A stretch of 64,000 bases of DNA from Quercus robur (lineage: Eukaryota > Streptophyta > Magnoliopsida > Fagales > Fagaceae). This document shows positions 55,901 through 64,000 of the stretch, one piece after another (within the stretch, counting starts at the first letter, position 1; every line of letters starts with the position of its first letter). The translations under genes and the position numbers were made by a program. The DNA lies in the NCBI RefSeq assembly GCF_932294415.1, contig NC_065536.1, positions 18,535,974-18,599,973 of the forward strand. The letters run 5' to 3'. Under the pieces are notes generated by a model. The model searched no databases. It was not told the origin of the DNA and saw nothing but the letters and a program-made list of their open reading frames with translations.

Positions 55901-57481
55901 GGAGGATTTGTCTGATCAGCATAGGAGCTTAATTTGAAATATGATCCCCCTTTGATTAATGGGTAGTTTGGAGAGAAAGAATTGGAAGAGCATTTAACGA
56001 TGTTAGGTTGAAATCATTGATTGAAAGAAGATTGCTTCAGTAAATCAGTGTGCTCAAATGTTTGATCACACTAACACATGTTCTGGTTTAGAGTTTACTG
56101 ATTAAGCTTCTTTTAGGGGTTCTTCAGGTAGACACCCTATGTGCATAAAGCTCCCCTGAATCATTGATTGAAAGAAGATTGTTTCAGCGGGCTCGAATGT
56201 TTGATCACACTGATGCATGTTCTGTTTTAGATTTTATTGATTAAGCTTCTTTTAGGCGTTCTTTACGAAGACATCCAATGTACATAAAGCTCCACCTTTA
56301 TTAGTAAGAGTGCATGTATAATAAATGTACACATGTACATATTCAAAAAAATTAAATTGATGAGTACCTTCCTCTTCAGATCCTTTAATCAGAATAGAAT
56401 GCAGTTTAATAACTTGGGTGAAAGGTATATAAATCAAAAGCTGCTCATCGGCATCACTCTCCAGATTCAATCCATCATCTTCTCTGTAACCCTAATCCAT
56501 AAAGAAACATACCAACTATTACTGTATTACCTTCCAACCACTGTTCAGCTACTAAGAAGAAATACAAAAGGGAAAATAAACAAATAAGATTTCACAGACA
56601 TAAGTTTATAGTCACCAAGCGTAATGTAACTATGTCGCTCTCAAAAAACCCTTTTGCACTTAAACAGCCAGATGATAAAATGAACTTAATCTAATTCTTT
56701 CCCATCAAATTTATAAGCATCCATGCCAAAAGGAATAACAACTATCAGCAGTATGAATTTACAAATAAACGCCTCCCGAATTGTTTACCTTTTAAACTCA
56801 TAATCTTCCACACAAAGAGTAAAACATTTTACTCAATTTCAATGATGCTAAGTAAATCAAGAATACCAATGTTTAAAAGAGAAGAAAAGAGTCTTAAACT
56901 CTGAATAATTACCTGTTTAAGTGCATTGGGAACAGAGTGGCTAGTGCTTTGGTTGAGGCATTCAACCCCAGACCAGTCTATGAAGTCCACTAAATCAACC
57001 TGCCATTACCAAAAATTGCAATATCAGAATTAGCACTTTGAACCTAACCCAGATTGGTTACCTAGAAACTACAAAAATTTCAACTGGGTTTCCATGCTCA
57101 AATACCCAGCTCTTAGATTCCAAGTTTTTCAATTCAGTTTCCCACTCTTTCCAAGCAACCAAACAATTAAAAGGAAAACTAAGTTCAAACCCTTCAGTTT
57201 GTTGACAAAAACTATGGTGAAGGAAAAGAAAATTGCAAATCTTAATTCTTAAAGCTGGGTTTATAAACTAAAGAGACCCACTTTCTGAATCTTCAAGCTA
57301 AAAAAAGAAACTGGTATATTGGAAACTGAGCTTTCAAAGCATCCAAAACACGTTTCTCAGATACCAAACTTTTCCCAGAAACCAATCAAAAATTAAGAAA
57401 AATTGGAACTAAGATGTTAACTCTTACATTGTCCTCTCTAATTTGGTCGCCAAAAGATATTGGTAAAAAGATTTTTTTTAA

Positions 57482-57521
<40 letters not shown>

Positions 57522-57731
57522 AAGTGGGTTTTTAACCACAAAGAAGAAAGATTATTTCTTTATTAAAAAAACCCAGTTCACAGATTTTAAAATGGGTTTT
57601 TCCATTGATTTTCTCAGGGTTTCAGAGCAAACAAACAAAGGAAAATTTAAAAAAAAAAAAAAATGGAAAATTTGAGAACCCAGAAAACGTACTTGGTTTC
57701 TGTGAATTGCACTGGCTGATTCCCCAGACAT
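46989..57731 (-). CDS. PITH-domain protein (thioredoxin-like 1 C-terminal type)
   Basis: Minus-strand exons: 57731-57693, 56999-56913, 56491-56368, 48564-48516, 48431-48374, 48231-48185, 48077-48000, 47043-46989. They join without frame problems to 178 aa, starting [20 protein letters not shown] and ending [10 protein letters not shown]. This is the length and order of plant stand-alone PITH proteins. Landmarks are [71 protein letters not shown] and the C-terminal [20 protein letters not shown]. In human TXNL1 this domain binds the proteasome; in plants the role is not settled. The gene spans 10.7 kb because intron 3 (48565-56367) holds an antisense LINE and other repeats. A possible TATA (GTTTATACATA) lies near 57796-57806. 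Confidence 0.92.
49407..49700 (-). mobile_element. LINE 3' end, minus strand, in PITH intron 3
   Basis: On the minus strand 49690-49530 reads [20 protein letters not shown] and then [12 protein letters not shown], the C-terminal signature of plant L1-type LINEs. It ends in an A tail seen as a T run at 49407-49417. It is opposite in direction to the large LINE that follows, so it is a separate insertion, heavily 5'-truncated. It reads in the same direction as the PITH gene. Confidence 0.65.
52210..52622. mobile_element. Insertion with GAACCGG-type motifs inside the LINE
   Basis: The LINE frame stops matching after GLERDFS-like sequence near 52198 and resumes with [15 protein letters not shown] at about 52628. 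Between them is GGTTTTCAGAACCAGACCGG, further GAACCGGTGGC and GAACCATGCTGTCC words, and then AT-rich DNA. About 30 LINE codons that normally lie here (the APGPDGF segment) are absent, so this is an insertion coupled with a deletion. I suspect a hAT-related short element but see no clean terminal repeats. Confidence 0.5.
53792..54451. mobile_element. hAT-type MITE with GC-rich arms inside the LINE
   Basis: 660 bp beginning TAGGGATGGCAATGGGGCGG and ending GCAAAATTGCCATCCCTA, giving a good inverted repeat. GGTTTGGG flanks it on both sides (53784-53791 and 54452-54459), a perfect 8-bp target duplication as made by hAT transposases. Both arms are packed with GGGGCGGGG/CCCCGCCCC words, and the middle (53930-54260) is AT-rich. 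LINE coding resumes across the joint with only the target duplication in between. It therefore postdates the LINE. No transposase is encoded. Confidence 0.85.
55745..56050 (+). mobile_element. Decayed LINE tail next to PITH exon 3
   Basis: Broken frames read [18 protein letters not shown] (about 55840-55893) and [14 protein letters not shown] (about 55960-56005), parallels of the C-terminal part of the large LINE (FGFNGSCQV and [13 protein letters not shown]). It has more stops than the large LINE and lacks a clear poly-A tail, so it seems older or was cut. Confidence 0.5.
56011..56297 (+). repeat. Tandem duplication of about 140 bp in PITH intron 3
   Basis: 56011-56156 and 56157-56297 are successive copies: each starts AATCATTGATTGAAAGAAG, passes TTTGATCACACT and GATTAAGCTTCTTTTAGG, and ends CATAAAGCTCC. 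The unit includes the end of the decayed LINE tail. The array stops about 70 bp from exon 3 of the PITH gene (downstream side of the donor). Confidence 0.85.
57486..57516. repeat. Run of about 28-30 A in PITH intron 1
   Basis: A nearly pure A run at about 57488-57517 (T run in the gene's sense), followed by another A run at about 57649-57662, close to exon 1. T-rich introns are normal in plants; the length is likely variable. Confidence 0.8.
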
Positions 57732-58175
57732 GGCTTCTCTGATTGTATGAGAGAAAAAGAGAGAGAGAGTCTGAAAAGAATGAGAAGGACAGAAGATTAT
57801 GTATAAACGAATCCAAGAGGCAAAAAGAATATATGAAAACCTTTTATAAAGAAAAGAAAAAGAATATATGAAAACCTCTGAACGACATCGTTTGTTAATT
57901 TTTGGTATTTTTGTTGAGTTGGGTAATTGGGTTGGACTGTGTTTTGTGGTTTTTTGCAACCCAAACCAAGTCTCAGAATAGCTGTGAAAAACAAGCCCAA
58001 TTAGTTGAATTGCATCATCCAATTTTGTTTTAATTACAATTTGATCATGCAACTTTTAATTAATTCATTCAATATTATAAATTTTATTTTTATTTAATGT
58101 AGTATTTTCATCTAAAACTATTTCAAAAATTTAAGAATACTAAAACTAAGTTATTTTAAAACTTTTAATAACAAT
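57732..58175. other. PITH 5' flank
   Basis: Begins with the PITH leader (GA-rich on the plus strand, so CT-rich in sense) and a possible TATA at 57796-57806. From about 58006 (AATTGCATCATCC) to the solo LTR the sequence loosely mirrors that at 59080-59125, so the LTR may sit inside an older foldback. Confidence 0.4.
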
Positions 58176-58982
58176 TGTGGGGGCCAATTAATCATGAGAT
58201 ACTGTTAAGGCAGTGCTAACTGGGCCTATGATCCAATCCGAGGACGTTAAACCATCCGAGGAGGTCCAAATAAGATTATAAGGGGAACGTAGTGAAGAGA
58301 GGAGTAGAGATAATATGAGATAAGTCCAATGAGCGTCCGAGGATAAAAGTCATCTCAGCAACAAGTGTCCGAAGTCAGTACGAGCGTCATATCATCATGG
58401 ATTTACTTCGAAGTTACATCATCACTAAGAGTTAGACATCGGACAAGGGATAAGAAAGGAGAAGGGCAACAAATATCTTCAAAAAGCTGCTACCTCCGCA
58501 TTAAATGACTCCCAACCAACTCTCTGGCCGCATTAATGTGGAAGTGACGCCTGAACAGTGATCAAGCAGTCTTACAGCTACTAGTTGATGATTCTGGAAA
58601 GTGCTGGATGGGACAGGAAGAAGTTCCCCAAATCTATTCTACACGTGTATGGTAGGGATGACACCAAGACTGGGGTATATAGCATGGAAAGATGTACTAA
58701 AAGAGAAAATGAGAAAAAACCAAGGAATTGAAAAAAGAAGACTATGAACTCTTGTATGATTTTATTGTTTAACAAGTACAATATAATATGAATCCCTCGA
58801 ATTACTCGGAGGAGAGATTTTCCCATGTTACATGTGTCTAACAATCTTAAATTACCAAATTTAATCGTTTTCCTTCTGAAGTAGATCTAGTTCTTTCATC
58901 CACGCACTACAAATTTATTGTTTGGGCCACTTGGGCTAGAACCCAATCCTATTTTGGGCCTAATCCCATTTCAGTCCTTACA
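58176..58982 (+). mobile_element. Solo LTR with perfect 5-bp target duplication
   Basis: 807 bp with TG...CA ends, TGTGGGGGCCAATTAATC at the left and CAGTCCTTACA at the right. ACAAT stands directly on both sides (58171-58175 and 58983-58987), a perfect 5-bp duplication. It contains TATA-like and polyadenylation-like words near 58675-58800 as an LTR would. No internal region is left, so it arose by recombination between two LTRs. Orientation is inferred. Superfamily unproven. The perfect duplication points to a fairly recent insertion compared with the LTR at 23035. Confidence 0.75.
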
Positions 58983-59944
58983 ACAATCATTTTATTGGAA
59001 GTGAATAGAAAGACTACATTGAAAACAAATGGAAGTTATGGGACTAAAATTAATAAATTAGAAGTGACAAAACTGAATTGAATTTTGAACAAATTTAGAT
59101 GATGCAATTTATAATTTACCCCTAAAACATAAAAATAAATAAATCAATCAATCAAACTAAACACATTCAAAAAAGTTTTCAATAAATGTTCCTACAAGTT
59201 CAAAGAAGCCCCAACCACATGGGCTTACATTAAGTGCACATTTGGGATGCACTTATAATATTATTGCGATGTTTCTTACTATTTTGCAAATCCCATGTAA
59301 ATCATCTACTTAGTTTTTTCTACTATTTGTAAATCTCACATGACATGAGTTACATATTTTATTTAATTTTTTACATTTTATAAACAAACACTAAATTCTC
59401 AAAGTTGTTGTGGGTCACAGACTCTCATAGTAAAAGGATTAAGGTGTTTGAAATTGAACGACAGGTAACAGCAAATACTCAAATGGAGAAAGCATAAATG
59501 GGGTTAGCATAACTGCCATTAGGTAGCAGCAAAAGGGGCAGCATTAGAAAACAATTAAGAAAGAGAGAAGTAGATAAATAAATATAAACTGTGAAAGCCT
59601 TTATTTATTATTATTATTATTATTATTAATAATAAAAAGTAAGAAAAGGAAAGAAATCCCCTAGATCCAATCTGCACCAAATGATCCTCATCACCAAGAC
59701 CACCTATGACTTTACCTACCCAACAAAAAGTCTCTTTCATAGTATCTCTTCCAAAAAAATACCCACCAAACCCCACAATACAAAAAACAATACCCACATC
59801 CCAAAGCCAACTAACCAAAATGAGAGACACACAGAATTCATAGATAGAACAAGAAGAGAACCAAAACACAAACACTCACAAATTTCTGTATCTTTTTCTC
59901 TCAAAGTCTCTCACTCTCCACCCAAATACAAAAAACCAACAAAA
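58983..59944. other. Intergenic and RPI promoter region
   Basis: A (TTA)n microsatellite lies at 59601-59628. From about 59690 onward the sequence is rich in A, C and CA words, typical of a leader. The reading frame open from 59681 into the RPI gene is in phase, but its upstream part does not look like a transit peptide. No strong TATA was singled out. Confidence 0.45.
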
Positions 59945-61587
59945 ATGGCCTCCTCTTCCTTGTCTCTCTCCCTCTCCTCTCTACACCACCACCACACCTC
60001 CACCACCCCACTTATCCTACGCACCTCTAAGCCCCTAAACCTGCGCACCACCACCCACACCTACAGACCCAACTCCATAAAAGCCTTTTCTGCACCAGTT
60101 CTCACCCAAGATGACCTCAAGAAGCTGGCTGCAGACAAGGCTGTGGAGTACGTGAAGCCCGGCATGGTCCTCGGACTCGGCACCGGCTCCACCGCCGCCT
60201 TTGTCGTCGCCAAGCTCGGCCATCTCCTCAAGACTGGTCAGCTCTCTGACATTGTTGGTGTCCCCACCTCCAAACGCACCGAGGAGCAAGCTCGCCAACT
60301 GGGTATTTTTCAAATTTTGATACTTTACTGTGAGAATTACTTGGTGTCAGTACTTTATTTGATATGAACATGTTTGGATTGAGACACTGTAGCAAACAGC
60401 ATTGGTGGTAATTTGATGACAAAGTGTGGCAATTGGGTGGTGTTAGAAATTTGATATTGAGAATTCTTGGTGCTGAGTAGTTGATTTAAAATTTGATAGC
60501 TTTAGCCAACTGGGTGTATTGTTTTAATAATGAGAATTCTTGGTGCTGAGTGCTTGATATAACATATTGGGACACCATGGCATTGTAGAAATTTGATAAG
60601 ATTGGTCAACTGGGTATTTTGTTAGAAATTTAAATGTTGAGAATTCTTGGTGTTGAGTACTTGATATAACATTTTGAGACGCACCACAGCATTGTTCAAA
60701 TTTGATAGCTATTGCTTACTGGCCATTGTTAGAAATTTAGTTCTGAGGATTCTTGGTGGGTTGTGGTTGGCATAACATGTCAAGGCACCACAGAAGGCAT
60801 TGTAGAAATTTGATAACATTTTGCTAACTGGTTTTGTTGGAAATTTACTATGGAGGATTCTTTGTGTTGAGTACTTGATATATAATACGTTGAGATACCA
60901 CAACATTTGATAACATTCACTAATGGAGAATTTCTGGTGCCGAGTACTTGATATAATATGGAGAGAAACTACAACATGGTTGGAAATTTAATGTTATTAG
61001 TTTTAGAACAACAATGTTATGTCAATCAATTGTTCTTATGACTATTATCCGGTGTGGGACTTAATTATCTGAATTACTCAACAGGTATCCCTCTCTCAAT
61101 TCTTGACGACCACCCTAGCCTTGATCTTGCCATAGATGGGGCTGACGAGGTTGACCCGGATTTGAACCTCGTGAAAGGCCGCGGAGGAGCACTTTTGCGA
61201 GAGAAAATGGTGGAAGCTGCCTCGGCCAAGTTTGTAGTGGTTGCAGATGATACGAAGCTAGTGACGGGACTAGGAGGAAGTGGGTTGGCAATGCCGGTTG
61301 AGGTGGTGCAGTTTTGCTGGAAGTATAACTTGATAAGGTTGCAAGAGTTGTTTAAAGAAGAAGGGGTTGAGGCAAAGTTGAGGTTGAGTGAAGGTGGGAA
61401 ACCATATGTGACAGATAATTCCAATTATATTGTGGACTTGTATTTCAAAACACCAATAAGAGATGCATTGGCGGCTGGGAAGGAGATTTCGACATTGGAA
61501 GGGGTTGTGGAACATGGGTTGTTTTTGAATATGGCGACTGCGGTGATTATTGCAGGAAAGAATGGGGTGGAGGTGAAGAATAAGTGA
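59945..61587 (+). CDS. Ribose-5-phosphate isomerase A, chloroplastic
   Basis: Two exons, 59945-60302 and 61085-61587, join in frame (CTG G|GT ATC) to 286 aa, close to plant plastid RpiA proteins (about 275-290). It interconverts ribose 5-phosphate and ribulose 5-phosphate in the Calvin cycle and pentose phosphate pathway. Residues 1 to about 48 are a Ser/Thr/His-rich, acid-poor transit peptide ([17 protein letters not shown]...). The enzyme has [12 protein letters not shown] (75-86, phosphate loop), [11 protein letters not shown], the DGADEVD motif (137-143) and [11 protein letters not shown] (150-160), with the catalytic Glu expected at E159. I chose the ATG at 59945 rather than the in-frame ATG at 59681 because it begins the transit peptide. 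The single intron carries an unusual tandem array. Confidence 0.96.
60294..61010 (+). repeat. Diverged tandem array filling the RPI intron
   Basis: About seven units of 75-135 bp. The recurring words are CAACTGGGTATTTTG, TTAGAAATTTGATA, GAGAATTCTTGGTGCTGAG, TACTTGATATAACAT and CACCACAGCATTG. Unit starts are near 60294, 60429, 60508, 60607, 60715, 60826 and 60925. The first unit begins within exon 1: its CCAACTGGGTATTTT is the exon end plus splice donor, so later units carry copies of that junction. The array is degenerate, so it is not recent. Confidence 0.8.
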
Positions 61588-61879
61588 GATTTTGTGGTTT
61601 TTGACTGTTTGAGGTTTTATGTGACTGTTGTTGTTCAATATATATATACTTTAATGATTTTGGGCTTATTGTTGCCACTCTTATATGGGTAATCCGGGCA
61701 CTTTTTTGCATTACTTGGGCATTTTGAATTGTATCACTAGAATTGGAATAATGTTTAATGAGGGGAATGGGATAAAGTGAAATTATTTAATGGAAAATTT
61801 CATGCTAATGTGATTTTGGGGCATGCATTAATGGTTTAAACTTTGGAATCTATTCTCTTTTAATATGTTATTTGGAATC

Positions 61880-62196
61880 TAGCTCCTTTGTGCTTAATGT
61901 GGTGTCTTTGGAGGGAGCAGAATTGGAGGACTTTTGAGGACTTGGAAAGCTCGGATGAACAATTATTGGCTTCTTTCAGTGGCTCCCTGTTTGACTGGTC
62001 TAGGGCTTGGGGAATCACCTCTAGTGACTCTCTCCCTATGTTCCTTAGCTCTCTCCTTTGCATTTAGTGTCTTTCCCCTTTCTTTTTTTCTCTTTTCTTA
62101 ATATGCTCTATCTGTATTGTTCTCTCTGCCTTATGTTTTTTTCCATAAGGCAGTGTTCTTGAATATATATCCTTATTACTTATAAAAAAAAAAAAA
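61880..62196 (+). mobile_element. LINE 3' end just downstream of RPI
   Basis: Reads CLWREQNWRTFEDLESSDEQ and then FDWSRAWGITSSDSLPMFLS in the + direction, with a stop at about 62066. These are the C-terminal LINE signature and its usual end. A 3' UTR follows, with TTATTACTTAT and an A run at about 62181-62197. The same family type as the end of the large LINE at 55350-55661. Only about 320 bp remain; it begins about 290 bp after the RPI stop and may overlap the 3' UTR. Confidence 0.7.
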
Positions 62197-62197
62197 A

Positions 62198-62904
62198 AAA
62201 TTTTATGAGTGAAATAATTATTCGCGATTTCAATGAGTTATATTATAGGATTTTCTTGATTTCTTTTGAAATTAGCCAATAAAGATGAAGTTATTATTCC
62301 ATCCTCAAAATGCTTTACATCTTTATGGATTTTTGTTTGCATATTGTTCCTTACTATACACGTGAACTTGGGCATGAATGAATCTAAAAATGTTGATTTG
62401 TTTTTGTTTCCTTTTTTTTGGTGTTTGGGGGGGGGGGGGGGGGGGGTTTGTTTAAGAGAAAATTGGACTGTTAGCATGTTAGATACAAAGAACACTGATC
62501 TGATATGTTCTTGAACAGTAACATGGCGATTGCAGGTTCTTCAGTGGCCACTGGTTGGTACCTAACATTTTTGTTGCGACTTCATTATTTAACAACTTGT
62601 AAAAATGACACAGGAAACCCTTACATTCCTTCAGGATTCAGCTGTCAGAAACTCTGGTTTTCATTAGTGTCTCTGTAAATTGCAACTTTGGTAAGGGCAT
62701 CAGATATTCTTTCAACTTTTGACTAATTGTTTACATTTTGCAGTCAGGAATACTAGGTATTATGGGCACAGTCAATGGCAACTAGTGAAGAAGCAGTGTA
62801 GTTATGTTTTTTTGATAAGTGAAGAAAGTGTAGTATGTGCAATGGAGATTTTAATAAATGTGATTTAAGATAGTTTAGGCCATTTTCTGTAAAATGCCTT
62901 CTGC

Positions 62905-62943
<39 letters not shown>

Positions 62944-64000
62944 TGTGAATCAAGAGTAATATTAATACAGATATAAACTTGCACCACCACCTCTTATCTT
63001 TCACTAGCCTGTTTTACTCACTCTAGGAGCTTTTCTCATAATATCCTTTCAAATTTCTTCACGTCACATGGCTGTTTTAAGATCTACTGTTCTGGCATTT
63101 TAATGTCACATATCTTTATCATTTTCTGGTTCATTGCATTTACTATATTTTTTTAGTCAGTTTGCTTGTTTTGAGTTGAAACATTTTCAGATGCCGAGCT
63201 AACATTATAGCATTTGCGGATTTTAGTTATCAGATTTTTCTCTCAGTTTGGACCTTTAGTTCTGATTCTAATGAGCTGAAAGTCATCTCTATGGTTTTAA
63301 CATACTATTATCCTCTCCCAAAGAAGAAAAAGAATGAAATAAATAAAATGCCAGAACAGTAGATCTTTTTTTTTAAAATTATTTATTATTGGTAAGTTAC
63401 ATATGCACCCAATGGGTCTTGAACCCAAAATGTCTCCAACCAATTACTATGGGTGAAGAAAGTGCCAATGGATGGAATTCCTGCTTGAAAATTTTAAGAT
63501 GTCATTAAGACGTCTGCTTCAGTTACCATGATTAAAAGCATCTGAAGAGAAGATTTAGTATATGTTGAACTCCATCTCTTATTGAAATTTCTTCTCATTC
63601 ATGGTGACATCCACAACGTGATGTTTTGTGTTTTTTCTTTACAATAATGGCAGGCACTTGATACCCATAAGTATGTTGTCTTGTAACCTTCTCTTATCTT
63701 GGTTATTTAGTTCATAATTGCACTGATACAAATATATGTGTGCTGTAACTTTGTGTCTTCATTTGCTTATTTTACCATCTTTGCTCGCATACTCTGAATT
63801 TCCTTACAAGCATAATAGTCTAGAATGCTGATATTGATGGCTTAACTGAACCATTAGAATTGCAATGGTGGTGCTTCTGTTATGTTTTTTCCCCTTTGCT
63901 TTCAAGATTTCACTTTGTTAACCATACATGCATGTCTCTCTATGCTTTTCAGTCATTGCGCATGACACTGGTCCTTCTGATATATTGCTCAGGAATATAT
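62198..64000. other. Intergenic to window end, no gene recognised
   Basis: Includes a run of 20 G at 62427-62446 and a (CT)n run at about 62909-62940. A B-box-like inverted word (GGTCTTGAACCCAA, near 63415) may be a SINE trace on the minus strand, too weak to call. The sequence after 62500 is T-rich with intron-like texture, so it could be the intron or leader of a gene lying beyond the window. Confidence 0.4.
62427..62446. repeat. Run of 20 G
   Basis: A second long G homopolymer, directly after GGTGTTTG. As with the run at 45031 the true length may differ from that shown. Confidence 0.9.

Noticed and set aside
59681-59944. Upstream in-frame extension of the RPI protein
   Set aside because: The added 88 residues are leader-like (CA- and A-rich DNA) and precede a perfectly good transit peptide start.
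60303-61084. CRISPR-like spacing of repeats
   Set aside because: Units are degenerate, vary in length and lie in a plant intron; they are a tandem duplication array.
63400-63450. tRNA-like B box on the minus strand
   Set aside because: Single motif with no A box or acceptor stem; too weak for a SINE or tRNA call.

Overview
This window is nuclear DNA of a flowering plant, most likely a woody eudicot. It is AT-rich, gene-poor and full of transposon remains. Its genes have many small GT-AG introns and encode plant-only proteins: a chloroplast-targeted enzyme, an IQ67-domain protein and a plant NEK kinase. Several short repeat families look to me like those common in Fagaceae (oak, chestnut, beech). 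That placement comes from memory and was not checked.

Five host genes can be read. (1) 6646-14968 (+): a 14-exon NIMA-related kinase, 621 codons, reading frame intact across every junction. It has a likely TATA box and CT-rich leader near 5341-5390, and a possible upstream ORF at 5639-5821. (2) 18683-20512 (-): a three-exon IQ67-domain (IQD) gene. It has a self-duplicated N-terminus, a damaged first IQ helix and an in-frame TGA, so it may be decaying. (3) 36980-40390 (+): a six-exon secreted protein of 204 aa with two EGF-like cysteine modules and a GPI-type tail. (4) 46989-57731 (-): an eight-exon PITH-domain protein, 178 aa. Its third intron is 7.8 kb and holds an almost full-length LINE in the opposite orientation. 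(5) 59945-61587 (+): plastid ribose-5-phosphate isomerase, two exons, 286 aa. Its intron is a diverged tandem array whose units copy the exon 1/intron junction. The five genes share no obvious pathway and nothing suggests co-regulation.

The rest is layered repeats. A duplicated block spans 21985-27090; its first copy was later split by solo LTRs, MITEs and a hAT-like element, and the second copy preserves the empty hAT site. Other elements with readable boundaries are: a 255-bp miniature LTR element (TRIM-like) inside a LINE tail (17409-17663); solo LTRs at 23035-23728, 23958-24640 and 58176-58982, and probably 40884-43147; a Mutator-type MITE with a perfect 9-bp target duplication (43691-43922); a foldback element with arms of about 200 bp (44140-44576); and a GC-rich hAT-type element with a perfect 8-bp duplication inside the intronic LINE (53792-54451). 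Several tRNA-derived SINEs, 3' ends of two kinds of LINE, and many microsatellites and homopolymers complete the picture.

I found no clearly new multi-gene system. The most unusual points are the RPI intron array carrying donor-like copies, the altered IQD gene, the long foldback, and the nested 22-27 kb block.
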